A stretch of DNA of 64,000 bases from an uncultured Pelagibacteraceae bacterium. Its GTDB lineage: Bacteria; Pseudomonadota; Alphaproteobacteria; Pelagibacterales; Pelagibacteraceae. Both the position numbers and the translations under genes were made by a program. Location: assembly GCA_902557155.1 (NCBI GenBank), contig CACDYR010000001.1, positions 1 to 64,000 on the forward strand, given 5' to 3'. The notes beneath the pieces were generated by a model. The model searched no databases and was not told the origin of the DNA. It worked only from the letters and a program-made list of their open reading frames with translations. The first letter of the stretch is position 1, and each line of letters begins with the position of its first letter. Below, piece by piece: positions 45,297 through 55,330 of this stretch.

Positions 45297-46634
45297 ATGT
45301 TTAAAAAAATTTTAATTGCAAACCGTGGGGAAATTGCAGTTAGAATTATTAGAGCGTGTAAAGAATGGGGAATACCTACTGTCGCAGTTCACTCAGATGT
45401 AGATAGAGAAAGCATGCATGTAAGAATGGCTGATGAAAGCGTATGTATTGGTTCTCATCAACCAGCAAATAGTTATTTAAATATTCCAGCATTAATGTCA
45501 GCAATAGAACTTACAAATGCTGATGCTGTTCATCCTGGCTATGGTTTTCTTTCAGAAAATGCAAATTTTGCAAGAATTTTAGAAGAGAATAAAATTAATT
45601 TTATAGGAGCTTCATCAAAACATATTGAAATGATGGGTGATAAAATCCAAGCAAAATTGATAGCTAAAGAAAATGGATTGCCTGTTATTGAGGGCTCTGA
45701 AGGAGGAGTAAAAAATGTTTTTGAAGCAAAAGAACTTTGTAAAAAAATTGGTTTTCCTATCTTAATCAAAGCCTCAGGTGGAGGTGGAGGCAAAGGTATG
45801 AAAATAGTTTATAAGGAAGAAGAATTTGAAACGTTGTTTTCAACTGCAAAATCAGAAGCACAAAAATACTTTGGCAATGACAAAGTTTATATTGAAAAGT
45901 TTTTTCAAAATCCAAGACATATTGAGGTTCAAATATTAGCTGGAAAAAATAGAGCGGTTCATCTACATGAAAGAGATTGTTCGGTGCAAAGAAGGCATCA
46001 AAAACTTATAGAAGAAACACCAAGTCCAGTTTTAAATGATGAAATAAGAAAAGATTTATTTGAAAAAACAGTAAAAATGGTAACTAAAATAGGTTATATG
46101 GGAGCTGGTACTGTTGAGTTTATATATGAAGATGGAAAATTTTATTTCCTTGAAATGAATACTAGAGTTCAAGTTGAACACCCTGTAACTGAGATGGTTA
46201 CTGGTGTTGATATAATTAAAGAGCAAATTTGGATTGCTTTTTCAGGAGAAACAGCTTTAAAACAAAGCGATATAAATCCTAGAGGACATGCAATTGAATG
46301 TAGAATAAATGCAGAAGATGCAAGTAAAAACTTTCAGCCTTCGCCTGGAGTTATTACTATGTGTCATCAACCATCTGGTTTTAGAACCAGAGTTGATGGT
46401 GCAATATTTCAAGGATATAAAGTAACACCTTATTACGACAGTATGGTTTGTAAGTTAATTTGTCATGGTAGAAACAGAACAGAGGCAATTCAAAGAATGA
46501 ATAGATCTTTAGATGAGTTTGTAATTGAAGGTATTACAACAACTATTCCACTTCATAAAAAATTACTAAATCATAAAAAATTTATCAATTCAGATTTTAA
46601 TGTAAGTTGGTTAGATAAAGACTCGATAGTTTAA
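45297..46634 (+). CDS. accC: Acetyl-CoA carboxylase, biotin carboxylase subunit
   Basis: AccC carboxylates biotin on AccB using ATP and bicarbonate. The 445-residue protein has the ATP-grasp glycine loop KASGGGGGKGM, ERDCSVQRRHQKLIEE, EFIYEDGKFYFLEMNTRVQVEH and GHAIECRINAED. It is the last gene of the aroQ-accBC row and overlaps the convergent DUF2155 gene by 4 bases. Confidence 0.98.
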   Translation: MFKKILIANRGEIAVRIIRACKEWGIPTVAVHSDVDRESMHVRMADESVCIGSHQPANSYLNIPALMSAIELTNADAVHPGYGFLSENANFARILEENKINFIGASSKHIEMMGDKIQAKLIAKENGLPVIEGSEGGVKNVFEAKELCKKIGFPILIKASGGGGGKGMKIVYKEEEFETLFSTAKSEAQKYFGNDKVYIEKFFQNPRHIEVQILAGKNRAVHLHERDCSVQRRHQKLIEETPSPVLNDEIRKDLFEKTVKMVTKIGYMGAGTVEFIYEDGKFYFLEMNTRVQVEHPVTEMVTGVDIIKEQIWIAFSGETALKQSDINPRGHAIECRINAEDASKNFQPSPGVITMCHQPSGFRTRVDGAIFQGYKVTPYYDSMVCKLICHGRNRTEAIQRMNRSLDEFVIEGITTTIPLHKKLLNHKKFINSDFNVSWLDKDSIV

Positions 46635-47038
46635 TAACAACTAATGAGCCACACATCGTAAACAGGATGATCAAAAGGTGCGATTGATGGACTTGATGAA
46701 AACATCCAACCATTAAAAACAAAAACTTCATCATTATTTTTATTAGTTAAATCTCGAACTTGTATATAAGCAGTTATTTCTGGATTATCATCAAATTCTG
46801 AATTTTTACATTTTAGACTTTTAATTGATAAATCTTTAAACTTTATTAATTTTCCATTTTCAAGTTTAAGCAAAGTGTTTTTAGAACTTATTTTATCCAA
46901 AATTTTTATATTAGTAAAAGTTCCCTCTAAATTACTTTTTGCATTTGAGTTTAAAACTAAACAAAAATAAAATAAAAAAACTAAATAGATTAATTTAAAA
47001 TTATTCTTTCCAACTTGAGTATTTCTTTTTAATACCAT
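46631..47038 (-). CDS. DUF2155 family exported protein
   Basis: This 135-residue protein is of unknown function and typical of alphaproteobacteria. A hydrophobic segment (about residues 17-30) followed by NSNAKS suggests a signal peptide after a longer basic start. The C-terminal PSIAPFDHPVYDVWLISC stretch is the DUF2155 hallmark, with a conserved cysteine pair (about C58 or so and the last cysteine). Its start lies 38 bases inside the end of the NDUFA12-type gene, a large same-strand overlap; no later ATG precedes the signal peptide, so the overlap is probably real. Confidence 0.83.
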   Translation of the reverse strand: MVLKRNTQVGKNNFKLIYLVFLFYFCLVLNSNAKSNLEGTFTNIKILDKISSKNTLLKLENGKLIKFKDLSIKSLKCKNSEFDDNPEITAYIQVRDLTNKNNDEVFVFNGWMFSSSPSIAPFDHPVYDVWLISCY

Positions 47039-47360
47039 CTTTATTTTTATTTGGATAATATGCTGCGTCAGTACCCGTTAAATTTTCTTGATGTGGTTTT
47101 TGCCATTCATATTTTTCTAAGGTATGTTTTTTCTCAATTTTATTTGGTGTAAAATGTATCCAAGAATACCATTCAACAGGAATTTTTGATGCTTCAATTG
47201 TGCTTGAATAGATAACCCATCTTTTTCCGTTTTTACTTTCATAGTATTTATTACCTAGCTCATCAGTGCCAACTAGTTTTCCAAAAAAAATAGTTTTTAA
47301 TCTTGTTCCAAAAGTATCTTGATTCCACCATGTGAAAATTTTTCTTAAGAGTGTCAACAT
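47001..47360 (-). CDS. NADH:ubiquinone oxidoreductase 17.2 kDa-type subunit (NDUFA12 family)
   Basis: This 119-residue protein matches the accessory complex I subunit shared by alphaproteobacteria and mitochondria. GNKYYESKNGKRWVIY, SKIPVEWYSWIHF, and YEWQKPHQENLTGTDAAYYP are diagnostic. It is encoded away from the nuo operon, as usual, and overlaps the DUF2155 gene by 38 bases. In alphaproteobacteria these two genes are commonly neighbours upstream of or near aat/accBC; that grouping is seen here too. Confidence 0.92.
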   Translation of the reverse strand: MLTLLRKIFTWWNQDTFGTRLKTIFFGKLVGTDELGNKYYESKNGKRWVIYSSTIEASKIPVEWYSWIHFTPNKIEKKHTLEKYEWQKPHQENLTGTDAAYYPNKNKDGIKKKYSSWKE

Positions 47361-47474
47361 AATATTTTTTTATTTATTCAATTAAAAATTGTAAAATTTA
47401 AATTAGACTAAAATATGAATATGTATATAAATTAATTGATTCATTATTCAAATTAAAATTTAAATTGAGGTTAA

Positions 47475-48299
47475 ATGGCAAAGTATTTAGTTGAAACTTA
47501 TTATACCTGTACCTTTAAGGTAAATCATTATTTAGATGATATTAACGAGGCAGAGTTAAAAAATTTAGAAAAAAGAGACGATGGTAAATTTGAGGTTTTA
47601 GACGTAAAACTTGATAACAGAAAAACAAAAAGTCTAGATCCTAAAAACAATAAAGTCCTTGAAAATAACAAAGTAGACGTAGTTACCGAAACGGACAAAA
47701 AAAACCCAATAAATAAAGAAAATGTAATAACAAGTATAAACATAGCTAACGAAAAGTCAGGTAAAAGATTTAGCATGCCTGACAGAAGAAAAGGATATAT
47801 TCAAAAAGCTACTATTGGTGACCATAAAGTTTACCTACATACTGGAGAATATGAAGACGGAAAAATTGGAGAAATATTTATTGATACCAGTAAAGAGGGT
47901 GAACTTGTTAAAGCCTTAATGAATAACTTCGCAATTGCTGTTTCTTTAGGCCTTCAATATGGTGTTCCGTTAGATGAGTTTATAAGTGCATTTGTTGGCA
48001 CAAAATTTGAACCATCGGGTAAAGTACATGGTAATGATAGAATTTTAAGTGCCACATCAATCTTAGACTATATTTTCAGAGAATTAGCTATTTCATATCA
48101 AAATAGAGAAGATCTAGCTCATACTCCAGCTATTGGAGGAAATGATGCCATTAATACTGAAGATCAAAACTCTGAGGATCAAAATCAATTATTAAAAATT
48201 GTAAAAGATATAACTAGCAAAGGTTTCGTTAGAAATAATTATAAAAAAAACCTAGTTGATCTTTCGGATGTAAAAATAAATTTAAAAGGTAAAAAATAA
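47475..48299 (+). CDS. Stand-alone protein resembling the C-terminus of B12-dependent ribonucleotide reductase NrdJ
   Basis: This 274-residue protein resembles the C-terminal region of alphaproteobacterial NrdJ. The stretches [53 protein letters not shown], and [13 protein letters not shown] are nearly those of NrdJ. It has no catalytic barrel, no radical- or B12-binding part and no thiol pair, so it cannot be a reductase by itself. The first 95 residues open with a [13 protein letters not shown] beta stretch followed by a variable linker. Its role is unknown; a regulatory or nucleotide-binding partner of another reductase is one guess. It converges with aspS. Confidence 0.75.
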   Translation: MAKYLVETYYTCTFKVNHYLDDINEAELKNLEKRDDGKFEVLDVKLDNRKTKSLDPKNNKVLENNKVDVVTETDKKNPINKENVITSINIANEKSGKRFSMPDRRKGYIQKATIGDHKVYLHTGEYEDGKIGEIFIDTSKEGELVKALMNNFAIAVSLGLQYGVPLDEFISAFVGTKFEPSGKVHGNDRILSATSILDYIFRELAISYQNREDLAHTPAIGGNDAINTEDQNSEDQNQLLKIVKDITSKGFVRNNYKKNLVDLSDVKINLKGKK

Positions 48300-48300
48300 G

Positions 48301-50085
48301 TTATTTTTTTGTTTTTAAAGTTAAATTTAATTCTTTCAATTGATCTGGATTTACCTCAGATGGTGCATTCATCATCAAATCTTGTGCGTTTTGGTTCATT
48401 GGAAACATAGTAACTTCTCTAATATTCCTCTCGTTAGCTAATAACATAACGATTCTATCAATACCAGGGGCTATTCCTCCGTGTGGTGGTGCGCCATAAC
48501 TTAGTGCATTAATCATACCACTAAACTTTTCATCTACTTGGTTTTTATCATATCCTGCAATCGAGAAAAGTTTATACATAAGTTCTGGTTTATGATTTCT
48601 AATTGCTCCTGAAGATAATTCTATACCATTACAAACTATGTCATATTGATAAGCAAGTATATCTAATGGGTTTTCAAAATCTTTTTCACTTAAATCACCT
48701 TGAGGCATTGAAAATGGATTGTGACTAAATTCAATCTTATTAGTTGATTCATCTTTTTCAAACATTGGATAATCTACAATCCAGCAAAATGCGAAAACAT
48801 TTTCATCAATTAAATCTAGATCTTTTGCAATTTTATCTCTTGCTAGTGCAGTAATTTTTTCTAGTTCATCTTTTTTGGCACAAGCCATGAAAATACTATC
48901 TCCTATTTCACAGTTTGTTTTTTTCATGATTTCAGCTAATGCATCTTGAGAAAAAAATTTTCCTATAGGGCCTTTTGCTGAAATTTCTTTATCTTTTTCA
49001 AAAGTAAAATAAGCTAAGCCAGAAGCGCCTTCTTCTTTAGCCCATTTATCAATATTATCAAAAAAACTTCTTGGTTTATCTTTCGTATTTTTTGTAATAA
49101 TACATCTTACTTTAGATCCAGATTTTACTAATTTTTTAAATATTTCAAATGAAACATCTTCTCTTGAAAAAATTTCAGTTATATCATTTATAACTAGTGG
49201 ATTCCTTAAATCTGGTTTGTCAGTACCATATTTAAGCATTGCTTCCTTGTATGAAATCTTTGGAAATTTATCAAACATCAGTTTTTTACTTGAAAAATTT
49301 TTAAATGTATTAACCATTAGTTTTTCAACAACATTAAATACATCTTCCTGCTCAACAAATGACATTTCTAAATCTAATTGGTAGAACTCACCAGGACTTC
49401 TGTCTGCTCTTGCATCTTCATCTCTAAAACAAGGAGCTATTTGAAAATATCTATCAAAACCTGAAACCATTATTAGTTGTTTAAATTGTTGAGGAGCTTG
49501 AGGTAATGCATAAAATTTTCCTGGATTTAAACGACTAGGTACTAAAAAATCTCTAGCACCTTCAGGACTAGACGAAGTAAGAATTGGTGTTTGAAATTCT
49601 AAAAAACCTAATTTAGTCATTTCATTTCGGATATATGAAATAACTTTTGATCTTAAAATAATGTTTTCATGAATTTTTTTTCTTCTTAAATCTAAAAATC
49701 TATATTTTAATCTTATCTCTTCAGCATATTCTTGATCACTAAAGACTGGCATAGGTAGCTCTTTACAAGTACCCAAAACTTCGTGTTTATTAATAACAAT
49801 CTCTATTTCACCTGTGTCAATTTCAGGGTTAATTGTTTCTTTGGATCTGTTAACAACTTTTCCCTCAACTTTAATTACTGTTTCTAATTGCATTTTTTCT
49901 AAATCAGAAAAAAATTTATTATCTTTATCAATTATACATTGGGTAATTCCATAATTATCTCTTAAATCAATAAATAATAAGTTCCCATGGTCCCTTTTTT
50001 TATTTATCCAACCTGCAAGAGAAATTTTTTTATCTACATCTTCTTTTCTTAATTCGTTACACGTGTGTGTTCTATATTTTTTCAA
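48301..50085 (-). CDS. aspS: Aspartyl-tRNA synthetase
   Basis: This 594-residue class II synthetase has the N-terminal OB-fold (RTHTCNELRKED on), motif 2 in FRDEDARADRSPGEFYQLD, the bacterial GAD insertion domain, and motif 3 GIAPGIDRIVMLL. The length fits the bacterial type. Organisms of this group often use a non-discriminating AspS with the GatCAB amidotransferase, but that cannot be read here. It lies one base after the Hda-like gene on the same strand. Confidence 0.97.
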   Translation of the reverse strand: MKKYRTHTCNELRKEDVDKKISLAGWINKKRDHGNLLFIDLRDNYGITQCIIDKDNKFFSDLEKMQLETVIKVEGKVVNRSKETINPEIDTGEIEIVINKHEVLGTCKELPMPVFSDQEYAEEIRLKYRFLDLRRKKIHENIILRSKVISYIRNEMTKLGFLEFQTPILTSSSPEGARDFLVPSRLNPGKFYALPQAPQQFKQLIMVSGFDRYFQIAPCFRDEDARADRSPGEFYQLDLEMSFVEQEDVFNVVEKLMVNTFKNFSSKKLMFDKFPKISYKEAMLKYGTDKPDLRNPLVINDITEIFSREDVSFEIFKKLVKSGSKVRCIITKNTKDKPRSFFDNIDKWAKEEGASGLAYFTFEKDKEISAKGPIGKFFSQDALAEIMKKTNCEIGDSIFMACAKKDELEKITALARDKIAKDLDLIDENVFAFCWIVDYPMFEKDESTNKIEFSHNPFSMPQGDLSEKDFENPLDILAYQYDIVCNGIELSSGAIRNHKPELMYKLFSIAGYDKNQVDEKFSGMINALSYGAPPHGGIAPGIDRIVMLLANERNIREVTMFPMNQNAQDLMMNAPSEVNPDQLKELNLTLKTKK

Positions 50086-50748
50086 TTAAACCTCTAAAGC
50101 TTCTTTAATAATTTTAAAATCGATTGATTTCTTTCTTTTTAAACTAATTTCGTCGATTTTATATATGAAATCAGAAATTTTGCCATAAGTTCTGTCAATT
50201 CTCTTAATTATAAATTCAATAAGTTTTTGGTCTATTGATATTTGACGATCAGAAAGATTTTTTAGTATTAATGCATAAATTAAATCGTCACCAGGTTTTT
50301 CAATTTGAGATAAAATAAAATTAGCAGTTCTTGAATTGAGATCATTTAGTTTAAATTTAAAGTTAACTATTGGTATTGTTGAGGTTGCTATTAAATACTT
50401 ATTATCCTGATCTATTATATTAAAAAGTGTAAATAATAAGTTTTCATTTATTTCTTCAGTTAAATCCTCAATAACAATATTTTCATACATTTTAATTTTT
50501 TGAATAAAATCATTATTAATATTTTCTGCATTAATTTTAATTCCTCTATACTTTGCTAAAAATATATTAATTAAATGACTTTTTCCTGAAAATTTTTCAC
50601 CTATTAAGTTTATAAAATTTTTATCCCATTTTGGCCAACTATTTAAAAGGCTAAAAGAATGTTCGTTGCTGTTTGAAACATAAAAATCCTGATCTTTAAA
50701 ATTTTGCTCATAATCAAATTTAAGTATTTGTTGATTAAGATTTGTCAT
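50086..50748 (-). CDS. Hda-like DnaA paralogue (HdaA)
   Basis: This 220-residue protein matches the AAA+ domain of DnaA without the DNA-binding end, as in Hda, which turns off DnaA-ATP after initiation. GEKFSGKSHL is a Walker A variant and NIVIEDLTE the Walker B region; the usual DD is ED. LNDLNSRTANFILSQIEKPGD matches the DnaA sensor region. It overlaps the upstream DUF2066 gene by 14 bases. The match is weak enough that a general AAA+ role is possible. Confidence 0.77.
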   Translation of the reverse strand: MTNLNQQILKFDYEQNFKDQDFYVSNSNEHSFSLLNSWPKWDKNFINLIGEKFSGKSHLINIFLAKYRGIKINAENINNDFIQKIKMYENIVIEDLTEEINENLLFTLFNIIDQDNKYLIATSTIPIVNFKFKLNDLNSRTANFILSQIEKPGDDLIYALILKNLSDRQISIDQKLIEFIIKRIDRTYGKISDFIYKIDEISLKRKKSIDFKIIKEALEV

Positions 50749-51823
50749 TTAAAACCCAAATTTTATTTTTAATTTCAAAATCATAATTTTTATTACTCAT
50801 AACCTCTAAAAATTTATCAGGTGTTCCGTTAAAAATTATCTTATAAAAATTATTTTTGTTATTAAATTTATAAATATAAAAATTATATATCAAATCCATA
50901 TCAGATAAAATTTTTTCAAATTCATTAATTTTTATATTATTAGAATTATCTATAGAAATATTTAATGATAACTTTACTGAGGTATTAATTTGATTTTGCG
51001 ATTTCCAAAAATCTTCGTAAACTAACTTTGAATTATCAATAAATTTAAATAACTCTTCCTCATCATTAAAATTAATGTCAGTATAATTTAAATTTTTTAA
51101 ATTGTTTTTTTTATTAAAAAAAATTTTATTAAATACCCTAATTTTATTATTATCTTTAAATACAATCATAATTATATGATCATCTAAACTGTATTTATTT
51201 ATAATTTCTTTGAAATTATAAGTTTCCAAATTATTAATATTTCTTTTTATCAAATTAAAATCATCAAGATCTTGAGTAGGTAAGATATAATTTAAAAGAC
51301 TGTATTTTTTATTATTTGAATTCCAGCTGGAAAACAACTTGTTCTCAGAGAACATTGAAACTTGATTTTTATTCTGATCAACAAAAACTGGAATGAATAA
51401 GAAATCTTTTTTTACAGGTAAAGATGGGAATATATTTTTTGTTTCTAATAAATCGAATATATTTTTTTTATTAAATGAAACATTTAGTGTGAGATAATAA
51501 ATTTCATCGATAAAATTTTCTTCCTTTATAGAAAAAGTTTCTATCATTCCTTTTATTTGGTTAATTGATGTATTTTTTAACTTCATTTGATCTTTGCTTT
51601 GTACAATTGACAAAATAAGTTCGTTAAATGCTTCTACAAATCCTTCATCAATAATTTCATTTTTATTAAAATTTATTTCAAAAGGTGTTGATATTTGAAT
51701 ATCATTTATAGAAAATGTCTTTGCATGACTTTTTTCTGTGGAAAAAAAAATATTTATTAAAGCAAGAAATAAAAAAAAATTATATAAAAGCTTTAAATTA
51801 TTAAGTTGTGAAATAAATTTCAT
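50735..51823 (-). CDS. DUF2066 family exported protein
   Basis: This 362-residue protein has a signal peptide (about residues 1-34, ending SHA) and the DUF2066 pattern in its first half (FVEAFNELILSIV, then YYLTLNVSFNKKNIFDLL). The family has no known function; in alphaproteobacteria it commonly lies next to purM and hdaA, as here. The C-terminal half is rich in Asn and Lys and has no recognisable motif. It is divergent from purM across 11 bases. Confidence 0.75.
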   Translation of the reverse strand: MKFISQLNNLKLLYNFFLFLALINIFFSTEKSHAKTFSINDIQISTPFEINFNKNEIIDEGFVEAFNELILSIVQSKDQMKLKNTSINQIKGMIETFSIKEENFIDEIYYLTLNVSFNKKNIFDLLETKNIFPSLPVKKDFLFIPVFVDQNKNQVSMFSENKLFSSWNSNNKKYSLLNYILPTQDLDDFNLIKRNINNLETYNFKEIINKYSLDDHIIMIVFKDNNKIRVFNKIFFNKKNNLKNLNYTDINFNDEEELFKFIDNSKLVYEDFWKSQNQINTSVKLSLNISIDNSNNIKINEFEKILSDMDLIYNFYIYKFNNKNNFYKIIFNGTPDKFLEVMSNKNYDFEIKNKIWVLNDKS

Positions 51824-51834
51824 AAAACATATTA

Positions 51835-52872
51835 ATGAATAAAAAAAAATTTACCTATAAAAAAAGTGGAGTTAACATCAAGGCTGCCGACAAATTTGTT
51901 AATTTCATTTCCTCAGTTTCATCAAAAAAAAGAGGCAAAAAAAAGTTTTCTAATATAGGTGGCTTTGGTTCGATTACAAATATACCAAATAACATTAAAA
52001 AACCTAAAATCGTAGCCTGCACCGATGGTGTGGGAACTAAAATTGAAATAGCAAATACCTTAAATAAATTTGATACTATTGGAATTGACCTGGTTGCTAT
52101 GAGTGTAAATGATTTAATCGTTCAAGGAGCTAAACCATTACTTTTTTTAGATTATATATCTATAAATAAAATTGATCTAAATAAACTTAAAGCAATAATA
52201 AAAGGAATTAAGAAAGGTTGTGATCAATCAGAATGTGAACTCGTCGGTGGAGAAACTGCTGAAATGCCTGGTACCTACTCAAAAGGAAAATTTGATATTG
52301 CAGGTTTTGCTGTGGGGGTTGTTGGAAAAAATAAAATTTTAAATAAAAATAAAATTAAAAAAAATAATCTTATAATAGCGATTCCTTCAAGTGGTTTACA
52401 CTCTAATGGATATTCTCTTGTAAGATATTTATTAAAACAAAAAAAAATAAATATTAAAAAAAATAAATTTTTAAAAACCGAGCTTTTAAAACCTACTAAA
52501 ATATATGTTAAAGAAATAATGAATTTAATAAACAAAAACTTAATTAATGGTTGTGCGAATATAACTGGCGGAGGATTATCTGATAATATTAAAAGAATTA
52601 TACCGGATAAACTTTCTGCGAATATAAGTTTAGACCAAATTAAAACTTCTAAAATATTTAATTGGCTTAAAAAAAATGGAATTTCTGAAATGGAAATGCT
52701 CAAAACATTCAATTGTGGGGTAGGATTTTGTATTATTATAGAGCGTAAAAATTTAAAAAAAATAGATAAATTTTTTTCAAAACAATACAAACCTTATGTC
52801 ATTGGAAAGATTTCTGAAAATAACAAGAAAGTTATACTAAATGGTTCCATCAACTGGTTACAACAAAACTAG
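51835..52872 (+). CDS. purM: Phosphoribosylformylglycinamidine cyclo-ligase
   Basis: PurM closes the imidazole ring in purine synthesis using ATP. The 345-residue protein has ACTDGVGTKIEIA, MSVNDLIVQGAKPLLFLDY, ELVGGETAEMPG, PSSGLHSNGYSLVR, and ITGGGLSDNIKRI. Its end overlaps the start of purN by 32 bases, so the two are translated from one message. Confidence 0.97.
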   Translation: MNKKKFTYKKSGVNIKAADKFVNFISSVSSKKRGKKKFSNIGGFGSITNIPNNIKKPKIVACTDGVGTKIEIANTLNKFDTIGIDLVAMSVNDLIVQGAKPLLFLDYISINKIDLNKLKAIIKGIKKGCDQSECELVGGETAEMPGTYSKGKFDIAGFAVGVVGKNKILNKNKIKKNNLIIAIPSSGLHSNGYSLVRYLLKQKKINIKKNKFLKTELLKPTKIYVKEIMNLINKNLINGCANITGGGLSDNIKRIIPDKLSANISLDQIKTSKIFNWLKKNGISEMEMLKTFNCGVGFCIIIERKNLKKIDKFFSKQYKPYVIGKISENNKKVILNGSINWLQQN

Positions 52873-53422
52873 AACGGCTGTATTTATCTCAGGTACAGGA
52901 AGTAATTTAAAATCTCTCATTAAATTTTCAAGAACTGCTAAATCCCCTATATCTATTGATTTTGTTATTTCAAACAAACCCAAAGCAAAGGGTTTAAATT
53001 ATGCTAAAAAATTTAAAATAAAAAAAAAAGTTTTAAATTTTAAAAATAAAAATTTAAGTGAAAAAAGGTTACTTTCTATTTTAAAAATCAATAATATTGA
53101 TATGATTTGTCTCGCTGGATTTATGAAAATTTTGTCAGGGAATTTCATTAAAAAATTTAAAGGGAAAATTTTAAATATACACCCATCTTTACTGCCTAAA
53201 TATAAAGGTTTAAACACTCACGAAAGAGCATTAAAAAATAAAGAAAAATATTCAGGATGCACAGTTCATTTCGTAAATTCTAGACTAGACTCAGGGAAAA
53301 TTATTCTACAAAAAAAGGTTAAAATTTCAAAAAAAGAAACCGAAACTTCTCTTGCTAAAAAAATTCTAGCTCAAGAACATAAACTCTACCCAAGAGCTAT
53401 ATTAAAGGTTTTTAATCTTTAA
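52841..53422 (+). CDS. purN: Phosphoribosylglycinamide formyltransferase
   Basis: PurN formylates glycinamide ribonucleotide with 10-formyl-THF. The 193-residue protein shows FISGTGSNLKSL, LNIHPSLLPKYKG, and CTVHFV followed by DSGKIILQ, which carry the conserved Asn-His-Asp set. The start at 52841 lies inside purM; no later ATG precedes the beta strand, so the 32-base overlap is accepted. It converges with ndk and overlaps it by 11 bases. Confidence 0.95.
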   Translation: MVPSTGYNKTRTAVFISGTGSNLKSLIKFSRTAKSPISIDFVISNKPKAKGLNYAKKFKIKKKVLNFKNKNLSEKRLLSILKINNIDMICLAGFMKILSGNFIKKFKGKILNIHPSLLPKYKGLNTHERALKNKEKYSGCTVHFVNSRLDSGKIILQKKVKISKKETETSLAKKILAQEHKLYPRAILKVFNL

Positions 53423-53822
53423 AGAAAAAATCTATTTCTATTTTCGCATTCTCAACGCTATCTGACCCATGTACTGAATTTTTATCAATTGAAATTCCAT
53501 ATTTTTTTCTAATAGTGCCTTCTTCCGCATCTTTTGGATTTGTAGCACCCATTAATTCTCTATTACCTAAAACAGCATTCTGTTTCTCAAGAACCATAAC
53601 AACTATTGGACCTGATGAAAGATAGTCACATAAATCATTATAAAAAGGTTTTGTCTCATGAACTTTATAAAACTTTTCTGCTTCTGCTTTTTCAATTTGG
53701 ATTTTCTTTTCTTTTAATATTGAAAAGCCATTACTTCTGAATAACTCTTTGATCTCATTTTCAAGATTTCTTTCAACAGCATCAGGTTTAATAATTGACA
53801 AAGTTTGTTCTAAATTACTCAT
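53412..53822 (-). CDS. ndk: Nucleoside diphosphate kinase
   Basis: Ndk moves phosphate from ATP to other nucleoside diphosphates. The 136-residue protein has the phosphohistidine H118 in N-S-V-H-G-S-D and the [13 protein letters not shown] opening. It is downstream of pepA with an 8-base overlap; the DNA polymerase chi-type gene often found between them in alphaproteobacteria is missing. Confidence 0.97.
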   Translation of the reverse strand: MSNLEQTLSIIKPDAVERNLENEIKELFRSNGFSILKEKKIQIEKAEAEKFYKVHETKPFYNDLCDYLSSGPIVVMVLEKQNAVLGNRELMGATNPKDAEEGTIRKKYGISIDKNSVHGSDSVENAKIEIDFFFKD

Positions 53823-55269
53823 AATTATCCTCTATTAGTTTGTTTAATAATCTTACTCCATAGCCAGTAGCACCACCTGAGTTTAAGGCACCTCCATATT
53901 TTGAAAAAGCCATTCCAGCTATATCTAAATGTGCCCATGGAGTATTGTTTAAAATAAATCTCTGTAAAAATTGCGCAGCTGTAGTGGAACCAGCGCCACC
54001 TACATAATTAATATTCTGCATGTCTGCATTTTTAGAGTCGATTAATTTATCAAAATTTTTATTTAGAGGCATCCTCCAAACTTTTTCCTCAACATTTTCA
54101 CCTGCATTAATTAATTGTTTAGATAACTTGTCATCATTAGAAAACAAACCTGCATATTCAGAACCTAGAGAAACAATTATTGCTCCTGTTAAAGTTGCCA
54201 AATCTACTATAAATTTTGGCTTAAATTTTTCCTCTGTATAAGTTAGAGCATCAGCTAAAACTAATCTTCCCTCAGCATCAGTATTTAAAATTTCTACTGT
54301 TTTACCGCTATAAGATTTAACTATATCTCCCGGTCTTTGAGCATTGCCACCTGGCATATTTTCAACTAGACCCACTACACCAACAGCATTTATTTTTGCT
54401 TTTCTAAGTGCTAGACTTTTCATTAAACCAACTACAACTGCAGAACCAGCCATATCATAAGTCATGTCCTCCATGAATTTTGCAGGCTTTAAAGATATTC
54501 CACCAGTATCAAAACATACTCCTTTACCCACAAATGCTAAAGGTTTTGATTTTTTATTCAAACCATTCCACTCCATTGTAACTAGGTATGATCCTCTAAT
54601 ACTGCCCTGACCTACACCAAGTAGAGTATTCATTCCAAGTTTTTTTAATTTTTTTTCATCATATACTGTTACCTTTAAACCGTATTTTCTTAGTGAGTTT
54701 AATCTTTTTGCATATTCGTCAGGATGCAGAATATTACCAGGCTCAGAAACTAAATCTCTAGTATAAAAAGTTCCATTTTCTATTGCTCTAAATTTAATTT
54801 GATCTTTAGTAGATGGTTGATTTTTACCTGTTATAATTACTGAAATATTTTTACTTTTTATTTTTGTTTTGTATTTATCAAATGTGTAAGATTTTAATTT
54901 TATACCATGTGCAAAATAACCTATAATATTTTTTTGTTGAGCTGATAAAGAATCTGAATTTAAGTTGAATTCACTTATTTTACTATTTTTAAATTGATCA
55001 TAAAAACTTGCACCTAAATTTTCTAGATCAGAATTTGTAATATTTTTTTTTAATGAAACTAATATTATTTTCTTTTTTGAACTAATATCGAATGATAATA
55101 TTTTCTTTTTTTCGTCTCTTTTTTTGATTAAGTCAGCAATAAATGCATAATCTGAGCCTGAAACATGTTTTTTTAAGCTGGAAACATTGAACTTTTCATC
55201 AATAAATAAAACTAAATTTTTAGCATTATTTTCTGTTTTTTTGTTTTTATAAGATATTTGAACTGTCAT
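53815..55269 (-). CDS. pepA: Leucyl aminopeptidase PepA
   Basis: PepA removes N-terminal amino acids from peptides with two metal ions. The 484-residue protein has the metal and active-site stretches [17 protein letters not shown] and [14 protein letters not shown], and [18 protein letters not shown] between them. The ATG at 55269 starts a normal MTVQISY beta strand; an earlier one at 55284 adds five residues only. It is divergent from lptF and, with ndk, forms a row read leftwards. Confidence 0.95.
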   Translation of the reverse strand: MTVQISYKNKKTENNAKNLVLFIDEKFNVSSLKKHVSGSDYAFIADLIKKRDEKKKILSFDISSKKKIILVSLKKNITNSDLENLGASFYDQFKNSKISEFNLNSDSLSAQQKNIIGYFAHGIKLKSYTFDKYKTKIKSKNISVIITGKNQPSTKDQIKFRAIENGTFYTRDLVSEPGNILHPDEYAKRLNSLRKYGLKVTVYDEKKLKKLGMNTLLGVGQGSIRGSYLVTMEWNGLNKKSKPLAFVGKGVCFDTGGISLKPAKFMEDMTYDMAGSAVVVGLMKSLALRKAKINAVGVVGLVENMPGGNAQRPGDIVKSYSGKTVEILNTDAEGRLVLADALTYTEEKFKPKFIVDLATLTGAIIVSLGSEYAGLFSNDDKLSKQLINAGENVEEKVWRMPLNKNFDKLIDSKNADMQNINYVGGAGSTTAAQFLQRFILNNTPWAHLDIAGMAFSKYGGALNSGGATGYGVRLLNKLIEDNYE

Positions 55270-55330
55270 AAATTTTAAATACAATCTACACGAGATGAAT
55301 GCTATATATGAATAAAATTACCATATTTCA

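Noticed and set aside
52275-52790. 171-residue frame antisense to purM
   Set aside because: purM is certain from its motifs; the antisense frame is a by-product of AT-rich composition.
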